A stretch of 64,000 nucleotides of DNA from Flavobacterium sp. A45 (GTDB lineage Bacteria > Bacteroidota > Bacteroidia > Flavobacteriales > Flavobacteriaceae). Under the pieces are notes generated by a model. That model searched no databases and had not been told where the DNA came from. It was given only the letters and a program-made list of their open reading frames with translations. Shown here piece by piece: positions 24,591 through 33,519 of the stretch. Within the stretch, counting starts at the first letter, position 1; every line of letters begins with the position of its first letter. The position numbers were made by a program, and so were the translations under genes. The stretch covers positions 1 to 64,000 of the forward strand of contig NZ_MUNX01000093.1 of assembly GCF_002001005.1 (NCBI RefSeq), given 5' to 3'.

Positions 24591-27410
24591 ATGCTTAAAA
24601 AACACAAATCAGCTCTAGTTTTTTTATTTGCAGTTGGAAATATTTTCTTTTCGAATGCACAAAATTTCAAGTCAAATGACCCAATTGCGGTCAATCAAAA
24701 AGTTACAAAAGGCGTTCTGTCAAACGGAATGACGTATTATATTTACCCAACGACGGTCAATAAAAATACGGCGAGTTATTATATCATTCAAAATGTAGGC
24801 TCTATTCTCGAAAATGATCAGCAAAAAGGACTGGCGCATTTCCTGGAACACATGGCTTTTAACGGAACCAAACATTTTGAAGGAAAAGGGATTTTGAATA
24901 CCCTTCAAAAGCAGGGGGCTATTTTTGGCAAAAATATCAATGCTTATACCAGTACCGATGAAACCGTTTACAATTTAGACAACATTCCTTCACAAGATGG
25001 AAGTGTCGTGGATACCTGTTTATTGGTTTTGCACGATTGGTCTAATTTTCTGTCTTTGACCAATGCCGAAATTGATGCCGAACGCGGTGTTATTACCGAA
25101 GAGTGGCGTACTAGACAAGATGCAGGACAGCGTATTTACAATCAATTATCGCCATTTTATTATAACAATTCTTTGTATGCACAACGCTCCCCAATTGGAG
25201 ATATGAATATTGTCAAAAATTTCGATTATCAGGTTTTGAAGGATTTCTATAAAGATTGGTACCGCCCAGATTTGCAGGCAATAGCAATTGTTGGAGACGT
25301 GAATTCCGATGAAATTGAAGCAAAAATAAAAAAACTTTTTGCTGACATTCCTGCACCTCTAAATCCTAAAAAACGTTTCGAAATTGCGATTCCGGAAAAT
25401 GATGTGCCAACTTTTAAATTGGCTTTTGATAAAGAAATTGCAGCTTCGGGAATTACTTATATGATTCGTCATACAGCCGAAAAACCTACAGGAACTTTTG
25501 CAGATTTAGAAAAAGCTACGCCACGCCGCATCGCCTTTTCATTAGTAAATAACCGTTTGTCCGAAATGGCGCAAAAGCAGGAATGTCCTTTTAAAAGTGC
25601 CCAAATCAGTTATCAGAATTACACCCGTTTGAATGATATTTTATACGTAAGCGTTTCGCCTAAACCCAACCAGCAAGCCGCTGCTTTTACGGCCGTAATG
25701 AACGAATGGGTACGTGCCTGCAAGTTTGGGTTCTCAAAAGGAGAAATAGAAAGAGCCGTAGCCGAAAATATTTCAACTTACGAGAACTATCTTGAGAAAG
25801 AGAATGAGATTTCACATAAAAGCGTGATTGCAATGGTGAAAGAAGATTATTTGAAACACGAAATCATTGGTGATCCGAAAGCAGAATTCGAAATGGTAAA
25901 AGCCATCCTGAAACAGCTGGATACTAAAAAGCTTGAAAGACTTCTTAATCAATTGTACATTGAAAAAAACCGTGTAGTTACAGTAACAGGTGTCGAAAAC
26001 GAAACTAATTTGAATCAGGAACAGGCATTCGATATTATAGACAAAGCAGAGACTAACACTACTTTGCAATCTTATGTTGACACTTTTGTAGCCAAAACAC
26101 TGATGGGAGATACGGTTTTGAAACAAGGTAAAATTGTTTCAGAGCAAAAAACGACAGCAATTGATGCCACTACTTATATATTAAGTAATGGCGTAAAAGT
26201 GCATTATAAATTTGCGGATAAAAACAAAAAAGACGTAAGACTAAAAGCCGAAAGTTTTGGCGGAGCTTCTTTATATGAACCCAAAGATATCCCTTCAGTA
26301 AGTCGTGCTACTACTTTGGCAATGATGTCTGGCGTGGGATCACTTTCAAATACGGATTTAGAAAAAGTAATGAAAGGAAAAACGGCTGGAGCATCTGTAG
26401 AAATTGATAATTTAACTGAAACGGTTTCGGGTTCTGCCAACGTAAAGGACATAGAAACTATGATGCAATTGGTTCACTTGCGTTTTGTACAGCCAAGATT
26501 TGATGCTGATATGTTTGCGCTATTGAAACAAAAATTGCAAAATTCACTAAAAAACAAAGAAAAAGACATTCGTTCTAAAATGGCAGACAGTTTGACCTTT
26601 GCCATTTATGGAAAAAATAATCCTAAAATACGTATGATGGATCAGCAGTATATTGATGATTTGTCTTTCGATAAAATGAAAGCGGTATATCTGGAGCGTT
26701 TTGCCGATATAACTAATTTCGATTTTTATGTGGTGGGCGATGTAACTCCTGATGTGCTGAAACCACTTTTAGAGAAATATATTGCGAGTATTCAAGGCAT
26801 CAAACGCAATGAAAAGTTCAAAGACAACACTGTTGATTGGGTTGCCAATAAAATTGACAAAGATGTTTTTATAAAAATGGAAACGCCCAAGAGTTCTGTT
26901 AAAATCAAGTACCTTGAAGAGTTTACTTTTTCCCAAAAAAATAAAGTAGTTGCCTCTTTCTTAAGTGATATCCTGACTTTGAGATATACTGAAAGCTTAC
27001 GAGAAAAAGAAGGGGGAACTTATGGAGCTCAAGTGAGTTCCAGTTTGAGTAAACTGCCAAAATCTACAGCTTCCCTTTCCATTGCATTTGATTGTGATGC
27101 CAATAAAGTAGAACAATTACTGCCAATAGTGTATCAGGAAATTGAAAAGATTAAAAAAGGAGATATTGTTGCCGAAGATTTGGAAAAAACTAGAACGAAT
27201 TACATAAAATCAAGAAAAGACAGTAAAGATTTTAATAGTTACAGTATGGAATTGACTTATAACTATTTCAAAAATAAGTACAATATGGACGACCCTAAAA
27301 ATTATGTCAATATTGTAAATGGAATTACTGAAAAAGATATACAGGATTTTGCCAATTCCTTTTTAAACAAAGCCAAATCTTATGAAGTGGTATATAAACC
27401 GCTACTGTAG
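24591..27410 (+). CDS. M16-family zinc metallopeptidase
   Basis: A 939-residue exported pitrilysin-like peptidase (signal peptide to ~residue 24). The inverted zinc motif HFLEH is at residues 83-87 and the third ligand region is around ERGVITEEW (164-171). Four M16 domains follow; the typical ADLQAIAIVGDV-like segment (RPDLQAIAIVGDVNSDEIE) ends the first. The C-terminal half carries the RYTESLREKEGGTYG substrate-clamp motif. M16 enzymes enclose and degrade peptides of up to a few kDa, which fits final processing of imported peptides. The RYTESLREKEGG segment shows that it is the full-length, two-half form. Confidence 0.93.
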   Translation: MLKKHKSALVFLFAVGNIFFSNAQNFKSNDPIAVNQKVTKGVLSNGMTYYIYPTTVNKNTASYYIIQNVGSILENDQQKGLAHFLEHMAFNGTKHFEGKGILNTLQKQGAIFGKNINAYTSTDETVYNLDNIPSQDGSVVDTCLLVLHDWSNFLSLTNAEIDAERGVITEEWRTRQDAGQRIYNQLSPFYYNNSLYAQRSPIGDMNIVKNFDYQVLKDFYKDWYRPDLQAIAIVGDVNSDEIEAKIKKLFADIPAPLNPKKRFEIAIPENDVPTFKLAFDKEIAASGITYMIRHTAEKPTGTFADLEKATPRRIAFSLVNNRLSEMAQKQECPFKSAQISYQNYTRLNDILYVSVSPKPNQQAAAFTAVMNEWVRACKFGFSKGEIERAVAENISTYENYLEKENEISHKSVIAMVKEDYLKHEIIGDPKAEFEMVKAILKQLDTKKLERLLNQLYIEKNRVVTVTGVENETNLNQEQAFDIIDKAETNTTLQSYVDTFVAKTLMGDTVLKQGKIVSEQKTTAIDATTYILSNGVKVHYKFADKNKKDVRLKAESFGGASLYEPKDIPSVSRATTLAMMSGVGSLSNTDLEKVMKGKTAGASVEIDNLTETVSGSANVKDIETMMQLVHLRFVQPRFDADMFALLKQKLQNSLKNKEKDIRSKMADSLTFAIYGKNNPKIRMMDQQYIDDLSFDKMKAVYLERFADITNFDFYVVGDVTPDVLKPLLEKYIASIQGIKRNEKFKDNTVDWVANKIDKDVFIKMETPKSSVKIKYLEEFTFSQKNKVVASFLSDILTLRYTESLREKEGGTYGAQVSSSLSKLPKSTASLSIAFDCDANKVEQLLPIVYQEIEKIKKGDIVAEDLEKTRTNYIKSRKDSKDFNSYSMELTYNYFKNKYNMDDPKNYVNIVNGITEKDIQDFANSFLNKAKSYEVVYKPLL

Positions 27411-27557
27411 GTTTTAGAAAAACTTTAATAAAAGAGCATCAATTTATTTTCCCCTATCATTTATTATTTTGAATTAGTAAGCGAATTAGTTTTTATAGTG
27501 GATTATGAGGGGGTTGTTTGTTTGCCATTCAGCCCTCTTTCTTTTAAATTTTATCAT

Positions 27558-29600
27558 ATGAACAAAATTATATTTTCAGTAATCCTTTTGTTGTTATTTA
27601 CAATATTTGTAGAGGCACAAGTGTACAATCCAGTGAAATGGAAAACCGATGTGGTAAAGATTTCGGATAGCGAATTCGAATTGCAGGCTACAGCTGTCAT
27701 AGAAAATGGTTGGCATTTATATAGTCAGAATGTTTCTGATGGAGGACCAATACCAACCCATTTCACTTTTTCAAAAAGTTCCGATTTCCAATTGCTTGGT
27801 GCAGTAAAAGAAGAAAAAGGCAAGACGGTTAATGATCCTGTGTTTAAGATGGCAATCAAGTTTTTTGAAAAAGAAACTACGTTTAAACAGCGCATTAAAG
27901 TAATCGGGACAAAGTCTTTTCAGATAAAAACCGAAGTCGAATTTATGGTGTGCAATGATGAAAACTGTCTGCCACCCACTTATGATGAACTTGAGTTTAA
28001 AGTAAACCCCGCAACTGTAATTGCAGCAAAGAAAATAGCCGGAAAAGCTCCAGCGGGTATTGTGCTGCCAGATTCAGTAGATGTGAAAGTGGAGAGTATT
28101 CAGGCTGTTGTTATTGCTCCCGCTAAAGAAATTGTCCCTGCAAAAACAGAGCCGGTAAAATCCATAGACATTAGTGATTCCAAAAGTTTGTGGACTATTT
28201 TTATCTTGTCTTTCTTCTCAGGTTTTGCGGCATTGTTAACGCCTTGTGTTTTTCCGATGATTCCTATGACGGTGAGTTTTTTTACTAAGCAAAGTAAATC
28301 AAAATCGGATGGAATTAGAAAAGCCGTTTTTTACGGAATCTTTATCATTTCCATTTATATTTTTCTGGGAGCTGTAGTTACTTGGGCTTTTGGTGCCGAT
28401 TCACTTAATGCACTTTCGACCAATGTTTGGTTTAACATTATATTCTTCATACTCTTATTGGTGTTTGCATTTTCATTTTTGGGAGCTTTCGAGATTATGC
28501 TTCCCAATTCGTTGGCGAATAAAGTTGATAATCAAGCTGACAAAGGAGGAATTATCGGCATATTGTTTATGGCTTTAGCTTTGGCTATTGTTTCCTTTTC
28601 GTGTACCGGACCTATTGTTGGAACGTTATTAGTTGAAGCTGCTTCAAGAGGAGGAATTGCCCCGTTTGTGGGAATGTTTGGTTTTTCTTTGGCATTAGCC
28701 TTACCCTTTACACTTTTTGCTGCTTTTCCGGGATGGTTAAATTCATTACCAAAATCAGGCGGATGGCTGAATACCGTAAAAGTGGTTTTAGGCTTTTTAG
28801 AATTGGCTTTAGCCTTCAAGTTTTTATCAAATGCCGACTTAGTTTTGCAATTGCATTGGCTGGAACGTGAAACCTTTTTAGCAATTTGGATTGGTATTTT
28901 TGGGACATTGGCATTTTATTTATTCGGAAAAATACAATTGCCGCACGACAGTCCTTTGTTGCACATTAGTGTGGGAAGATTAAGTCTTGGAATCATCGTT
29001 TTATCGTTTACCATTTATCTGATTCCGGGAATTTGGGGGGCGCCGTTAAAGATGATAAGCGGTTTCCCGCCACCATTAAATTATAGCGAAATACCAAATG
29101 GTTTTGGCGGAGGCTCTGGTTCTAATGCGACTAAGGTAAATCTGCCGGAAGGAGCAGAGTTTGGTCCTCATAATATTGTTGCTTTTACGGATTATGACCA
29201 AGGTATGGCATATGCAAAACAAGCTGGGAAACCCGTGATGATAGATTTTACTGGACACGCCTGTGTAAATTGCCGAAAAATGGAAGACAACGTTTGGTCA
29301 GATGAACAAGTGTTGAAAATTCTGAAAGGGGATTTGGTTTTGATTTCCCTGTATGTTGATGATAAAAGAGAATTGCCTGAAAATGAGCAAATTGTATCTA
29401 AATTAACAGGAAGAAAAATTAAATATATCGGTCAAAAATGGAGCGAGTTTCAAACCATTATCTACAAAACCAATGCACAGCCTTTTTATGTATTGGCAGA
29501 TTCAGACGGTAAATTATTGAATGAACCTTCTGCATATAATCCGGATGTGAAAGAGTATTTGGATTGGCTTACAAAAGGAATTAAAAAAGCAAAAAACTAG
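27558..29600 (+). CDS. DsbD-type protein-disulfide reductase
   Basis: A 680-residue inner-membrane protein. The start is set at ATG 27558, because it gives a clean signal peptide (IIFSVILLLLFTIFVEA); a longer frame from 27498 has none. Residues ~25-160 form the periplasmic alpha domain with a Cys pair (VCNDENCLPP). Eight or so membrane segments carry the electron-passing cysteines Cys230 (LTPCVFPMIP) and Cys349 (FSCTGPIVG). The C-terminal thioredoxin-like gamma domain has Cys569-Val-Asn-Cys572. It passes electrons from cytoplasmic thioredoxin to periplasmic thiol proteins. Its position after the TlpA and thioredoxin-like genes suggests that it powers them. Confidence 0.93.
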   Translation: MNKIIFSVILLLLFTIFVEAQVYNPVKWKTDVVKISDSEFELQATAVIENGWHLYSQNVSDGGPIPTHFTFSKSSDFQLLGAVKEEKGKTVNDPVFKMAIKFFEKETTFKQRIKVIGTKSFQIKTEVEFMVCNDENCLPPTYDELEFKVNPATVIAAKKIAGKAPAGIVLPDSVDVKVESIQAVVIAPAKEIVPAKTEPVKSIDISDSKSLWTIFILSFFSGFAALLTPCVFPMIPMTVSFFTKQSKSKSDGIRKAVFYGIFIISIYIFLGAVVTWAFGADSLNALSTNVWFNIIFFILLLVFAFSFLGAFEIMLPNSLANKVDNQADKGGIIGILFMALALAIVSFSCTGPIVGTLLVEAASRGGIAPFVGMFGFSLALALPFTLFAAFPGWLNSLPKSGGWLNTVKVVLGFLELALAFKFLSNADLVLQLHWLERETFLAIWIGIFGTLAFYLFGKIQLPHDSPLLHISVGRLSLGIIVLSFTIYLIPGIWGAPLKMISGFPPPLNYSEIPNGFGGGSGSNATKVNLPEGAEFGPHNIVAFTDYDQGMAYAKQAGKPVMIDFTGHACVNCRKMEDNVWSDEQVLKILKGDLVLISLYVDDKRELPENEQIVSKLTGRKIKYIGQKWSEFQTIIYKTNAQPFYVLADSDGKLLNEPSAYNPDVKEYLDWLTKGIKKAKN

Positions 29601-29624
29601 TTATTTCTATTTAGAAAAATAATA

Positions 29625-31124
29625 ATGAATGCAACTCTTGATAAAACCTGCTTAACGGAACTCGAAGAACATTTTTCTAAATTTAGAGAAAATATTATTG
29701 GTATTGACCACAGTTTTGAATCCTGCTATGGAAAGCAAAAAATGATTTATGCCGATTGGATTGCCAGTGGAAGATTGTATGCTGCAATTGAAGATATTAT
29801 GCGCCACGAAATTGCACCTATGATTGCCAATACCCATTCGTTTTCAAGTGAAACGGGTAAAGTATCTACTTATGCGTATCAACATGCTAGGCAATTGATA
29901 AAAAAACATGTTAATGCTAACGAATCGGATGTTTTAGTGAATACAGGAACTGGGATGACAGCCGCTTTGTCTAAGTTACAGCGCATTATCGGACTGCGCG
30001 TCGCGGATAATATTTATAATTTAAAACTTCTTTATGACGATGAAAGACCAGTAGTTTTTATTACGCACATGGAGCATCATTCGAATCAAGTCCCTTGGCA
30101 TGAAACGATTGCTGATGTTGTGATTTTGCCAGCAGATGAAAACAATTTAGTAGATCCAAAAGTACTATCCAACGAGCTTGAAAAATATTCAAATCGAACA
30201 TTAAAAATAGGCTCTTTTACGGCATGTTCCAATGTTACGGGAATTATTACGCCTTATTATGAATTAGCCAAAATCATGCATCAACATGGCGGTTTTTGCT
30301 TTGTTGACTTTGCAGCTTCAGCTCCTTACGTGAAAATTGATATGCATCCCGAGAATCCAGAAGAACAGTTGGATGCTATTTTCTTTTCTCCGCATAAATT
30401 TTTGGGAGGTCCAGGAACTTGTGGTGTTTTAGTTTTTAATGAAAAGTTGTATAAAGCCAATTTCCCGGATAATCCAGGTGGTGGAAATGTAAAATGGACG
30501 AATCCATGGGGAGGTTATGAATACAATGATAAAGTAGAGATCAGAGAGGATGGTGGAACTCCGGGTTTCTTGCAAGTGATCCGAACAGCTTTATGTTTTG
30601 AACTTAAATCTCAAATGGGTATCGATAATATAAAAAGCAGAGAGAAAGAATTAGTAAATCTTTGTCTACATGAATTTGAAAAGATTCCTGATTTATATGT
30701 TTTGGGAGACACAGCAGTGGAGCGAATTGGATGTGTGTCATTTGGTATAGAAGGAATTCATTACAATTTAGTAGTTAGGCTTTTAAACGATCGTTTCGGT
30801 ATTCAGGTTCGTGGAGGATGGTCATGTGCCAGTACGTATGCTCATCATTTATTTGGAATTGAGGAGTTAGAATCTCAAAAAGTTATTGATGAAATTCAAG
30901 AAGGAAATTTAAGTAATAAGCCAGGTTGGGTACGTTTGTCTTTACACCCCACAATGACAAATGAGGAATTGCTGTTTATTTGTAATGCTATTCAAAAAGT
31001 AGTTTATAATTGTAAGGAATGGCAGAAAGATTATCAATATAATCGTTCTACAAATGAATTTGAAAGTCAGACAGTTAATGAAACTATTAAGGAAGATGTG
31101 AAAAAATGGTTTTGTTTGGTATAA
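29625..31124 (+). CDS. Class V PLP-dependent enzyme, cysteine-desulfurase-like
   Basis: A 499-residue cytoplasmic fold-type I PLP enzyme. The internal aldimine lysine is Lys258 in SPHKFLGGPGTCG. Earlier cofactor-binding segments are NTGTGMTAAL and THMEHHSNQVPW. Cys401, in RGGWSCAS, sits where SufS-type cysteine desulfurases keep their catalytic Cys (RxGHHCA). That supports desulfurase or selenocysteine-lyase-like chemistry, although the whole protein is longer than SufS and family databases usually call such proteins only class V-fold aminotransferases. It starts 24 bp after the dsbD-type gene and is followed by a terminator, so it is probably the last gene of the run. Confidence 0.82.
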   Translation: MNATLDKTCLTELEEHFSKFRENIIGIDHSFESCYGKQKMIYADWIASGRLYAAIEDIMRHEIAPMIANTHSFSSETGKVSTYAYQHARQLIKKHVNANESDVLVNTGTGMTAALSKLQRIIGLRVADNIYNLKLLYDDERPVVFITHMEHHSNQVPWHETIADVVILPADENNLVDPKVLSNELEKYSNRTLKIGSFTACSNVTGIITPYYELAKIMHQHGGFCFVDFAASAPYVKIDMHPENPEEQLDAIFFSPHKFLGGPGTCGVLVFNEKLYKANFPDNPGGGNVKWTNPWGGYEYNDKVEIREDGGTPGFLQVIRTALCFELKSQMGIDNIKSREKELVNLCLHEFEKIPDLYVLGDTAVERIGCVSFGIEGIHYNLVVRLLNDRFGIQVRGGWSCASTYAHHLFGIEELESQKVIDEIQEGNLSNKPGWVRLSLHPTMTNEELLFICNAIQKVVYNCKEWQKDYQYNRSTNEFESQTVNETIKEDVKKWFCLV

Positions 31125-31138
31125 TTTATTCAATTAAA

Positions 31139-31176
31139 GTTAATAAGGTTGTGTCAAGTATGACCTTATTAACTTC
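31139..31176 (+). terminator. Terminator after the PLP enzyme gene
   Basis: A perfect 11-bp stem, GTTAATAAGGT (31139-31149) with ACCTTATTAAC (31163-31173), has a 13-nt loop and is followed by a T-rich stretch. It ends the long run of genes from 13567. Confidence 0.7.
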
Positions 31177-31287
31177 TTCATAATTAAGTAGGTTCTTTTT
31201 TATTGAACTTCACTATTTAAAAAAATGAGTTTTGAACCGATAGAATCAATGAGAATTAACTTAATAGATAAAAATTTATATGGAAAT

Positions 31288-31328
31288 AAAAAAGGACAAA
31301 ATAGAAGTAAATCTACTTTGTCCTTTTT
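31288..31328 (-). terminator. Terminator downstream of tRNA-Pro
   Basis: AAAAAAGGACAAA (31288-31300) pairs with TTTGTCCTTTTT (31317-31328). Read on the minus strand the stem is followed by a T-run, and it lies 3 bp beyond the 3' end of the tRNA. It can also work on the plus strand. Confidence 0.85.
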
Positions 31329-31331
31329 AAG

Positions 31332-31406
31332 TCGGGGTGGCAGGATTCGAACCTGCGGCCTCCTGCTCCCAAAGCAGGCGCGATAACCGAGCTACGCTAC
31401 ACCCCG
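31332..31406 (-). tRNA. tRNA-Pro (anticodon UGG)
   Basis: The minus strand reads a 7-bp acceptor stem CGGGGTG/CACCCCG with discriminator A, a D-arm (GCTCGGTTATCGCGC region), an anticodon stem CCTGC/GCAGG with loop TTTGGGA (anticodon TGG), and a T-arm with GGTTCGAATCC. It is 75 nt without an encoded CCA. It decodes CCN proline codons through the wobble U. Confidence 0.97.
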
Positions 31407-31417
31407 TAATTCGAGTG

Positions 31418-31447
31418 CAAAGATAGTGTTTAATTCTGCTTTTCAAA
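31418..31447 (-). promoter_or_regulatory. Bacteroidota-type promoter of tRNA-Pro
   Basis: On the minus strand TTTG (plus 31444-31447), an 18-nt spacer and TATCTTTG (plus 31418-31425) match the TTTG/TAnnTTTG consensus. The -7 box is 11 nt upstream of the tRNA 5' end. Confidence 0.8.
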
Positions 31448-31528
31448 ATGTTTTGAAGAAATAAATAAAATTTATTTCTTCATCAGTTTTTTGGATTTGT
31501 TAGAGGGTGGATTTTTTAGAATAAAGAT

Positions 31529-31536
31529 TACATTTG
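31529..31536 (+). promoter_or_regulatory. Candidate -7 element of trxB
   Basis: TACATTTG matches TAnnTTTG and lies 19 nt upstream of the trxB start codon. No well-spaced TTTG -33 box is seen; the nearest, at 31496, is 29 nt away. Confidence 0.5.
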
Positions 31537-31555
31537 CAATTCAAAAAATAAAAAA

Positions 31556-32503
31556 ATGTCAGATACAATAGAAAAAATAAAATGCCTTATTATAGGTTCC
31601 GGCCCAGCGGGTTACACTGCGGCCATATATGCTGCTAGAGCGAACATGAATCCTGTTTTATACCAAGGGATGCAACCAGGTGGTCAATTGACTACTACTA
31701 ATGAAGTAGAAAATTTCCCTGGTTATGTAGATGGAGTTACAGGTCCAGAAATGATGGTTCAGCTTCAAAGCCAAGCACAACGTTTTGGTGCCGATATCCG
31801 TGATGGATGGGCTACCAAAGTAGATTTCTCTGGAGAAATTCACAAAGTTTGGATCAATGATAAAATTGAGTTGCATTGTGAAACTGTAATTATTTCCACT
31901 GGTGCTTCAGCAAAATATTTAAATATTGCTTCGGAACAACATTATTTAAAAATGGGCGGCGGCGTCTCGGCTTGTGCGGTTTGTGACGGATTCTTTTATA
32001 GAAATCAGGAAGTTGTTATAGTAGGAGCAGGAGATTCAGCTTGTGAAGAAGCTCATTATTTATCTAAATTATGTTCTAAAGTAACCATGTTAGTACGTAG
32101 CGAAAAATTTAGAGCTTCTAAAATTATGGAAGAGCGTGTTCGCAAAACAGAAAATATAACCATCTTGATGAATCACGATACAGTAGATGTATTGGGAGAC
32201 GAGCAAGTGGTGACTGCTGTCAGAGCAAGAAATAAAACTACTGGGGATGTGTTTGATATTCCAGCTACCGGTTTCTTCGTGGCTATTGGACACCAACCGA
32301 ATACTGAAATTTTCAAAGACTATTTAACATTAGATGAGACTGGTTATATTATAAATACACCGGGAACTTCAAAAACTAATGTAAATGGGGTATTCGTAGC
32401 GGGAGATGCGGCAGATCATGTATACCGTCAGGCAATTACGGCTGCAGGTACTGGTTGTATGGCTGCTCTTGATGCCGAAAGATATTTGGCTTCTAAAGAT
32501 TAA
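31556..32503 (+). CDS. trxB: Thioredoxin-disulfide reductase
   Basis: A 315-residue cytoplasmic flavoenzyme that reduces thioredoxin with NADPH. The N-terminal FAD fold has GSGPAGYTAAIYAARA, the redox pair is Cys140-Ala-Val-Cys143 (CAVCDG), the NADPH fold has GAGDSACEEA, and the C-terminal FAD motif is GVFVAGDAADHVYRQ. Length and motifs match the low-molecular-weight bacterial enzyme. It is transcribed apart from the redox/protease locus, but would supply the electrons that DsbD-type proteins pass to the periplasm. Confidence 0.97.
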   Translation: MSDTIEKIKCLIIGSGPAGYTAAIYAARANMNPVLYQGMQPGGQLTTTNEVENFPGYVDGVTGPEMMVQLQSQAQRFGADIRDGWATKVDFSGEIHKVWINDKIELHCETVIISTGASAKYLNIASEQHYLKMGGGVSACAVCDGFFYRNQEVVIVGAGDSACEEAHYLSKLCSKVTMLVRSEKFRASKIMEERVRKTENITILMNHDTVDVLGDEQVVTAVRARNKTTGDVFDIPATGFFVAIGHQPNTEIFKDYLTLDETGYIINTPGTSKTNVNGVFVAGDAADHVYRQAITAAGTGCMAALDAERYLASKD

Positions 32504-32522
32504 TTTTTTTCTTTATGAAATG

Positions 32523-32557
32523 AAAAGTCCCAATTTTTTAAGTTGGGACTTTTTTTA
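32523..32557 (+). terminator. Intrinsic terminator after trxB
   Basis: AAAAGTCCCAA (32523-32533) pairs with TTGGGACTTTT (32543-32553), with a 9-nt loop and a run of seven Ts. The trxB stop is 20 nt upstream. Confidence 0.9.
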
Positions 32558-32601
32558 TGTGCTGTAATCTGAAAACTGGAACTGAAAAACCAACTTTGGA
32601 T

Positions 32602-33435
32602 TTACTTCGCTTTTTTTATCAATTGAGCTTCGCCCAGAAATTTTCGTACCTCTATTTTGGGAGTACCTAGCAAATAGATCTTGGATGTTTTATCTGCATC
32701 AACAATGAGTGAGGTATCGGCCATTAAATTGCATATTGCGCTGCCTTCTGTAGTTGCATCCGCATTTTTTATGGTAAAATTAAAACCTGTAAATACACTA
32801 TTATTGTCTTGTCGAATAACTGCATTTGTAGCATCTCCTTCTATTGTTGCTGTCGCTTTTTGGTACATATCAAACGCAAGGTCTGTTGTTGTGATCAAAG
32901 CTTTGACTTGTGCATTTTTGCTTAATTGGATTTTTGCTTTTTCAGCTTTTAAATTCAATTCGATCTTAGATTTATCATCGGCTAGTAGTGTGAAATTTTT
33001 TGAATTGACGTTCAAGTATAGCTTGGCAAAATCCAATGAACTAAAGGTAATGTCATCTAGCATTACAGCTTCAAGGGCATTTATAATAGTTGCATTTTTG
33101 GCAATAACCGATTTCAAATCATTAGTATAGGTGATTTTTATAACTAATTTTTTGAAGCTAACGATTTCTTTAGAAGTGTAAATACGAAGTGTCTTTTCTT
33201 TAATATCAAAGGAAAGATTGTCGTGAAGATTGTCGTCAGCATCAATTTTTATTTCATTTTTTGATCCTTTTTCCAAGAAAACTGTTAGGTTGTCTTCGAT
33301 TTCCAATGCGGTAAATTCTCCAATTTCTTTCGGTTTTTCGATAACTATTTTCGAGCCTTTTATTTTTTCTTTATTTTGACCGATGGTCAGTGTTGTTGCA
33401 AGTAAGAAAAATACAACTAAGTATGAATATTTCAT
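32602..33435 (-). CDS. GIN-domain (DUF2807) exported protein
   Basis: A 277-residue protein with signal peptide (YLVVFFLLATTLTIGQ). The start is placed at plus coordinate 33435, since the upstream 15 codons add a non-signal extension. The body repeats short beta strands (FTALEIEDNLTVFLEKGSK, KIDADDNLHDNLSFDIKEKT, IKITYTNDLKSVIAKN), the pattern of the putative auto-transporter adhesin, head-GIN domain. The family forms a beta-helix and its role is unknown. It lies 84 bp after a second GIN protein of the same strand and is probably paralogous to it. Confidence 0.82.
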   Translation of the reverse strand: MKYSYLVVFFLLATTLTIGQNKEKIKGSKIVIEKPKEIGEFTALEIEDNLTVFLEKGSKNEIKIDADDNLHDNLSFDIKEKTLRIYTSKEIVSFKKLVIKITYTNDLKSVIAKNATIINALEAVMLDDITFSSLDFAKLYLNVNSKNFTLLADDKSKIELNLKAEKAKIQLSKNAQVKALITTTDLAFDMYQKATATIEGDATNAVIRQDNNSVFTGFNFTIKNADATTEGSAICNLMADTSLIVDADKTSKIYLLGTPKIEVRKFLGEAQLIKKAK

Positions 33436-33519
33436 TTTATACAATTTGGGTTGAAATACAAATATAAAAAAATCACCCATTTTGGTGGATGATTTTTGAA
33501 TTTTTTAAGTTTGAATTAC

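Noticed and set aside
27498..27557. Upstream extension of the DsbD-type gene
   Set aside because: The first 20 codons lack signal-peptide character; ATG 27558 restores it.
32681..33130. A 149-codon plus-strand open frame inside the GIN gene
   Set aside because: It is antisense to a protein with a signal peptide and GIN repeats; the opposite frame is open because of the Ser/Ala/Lys-rich codon use.
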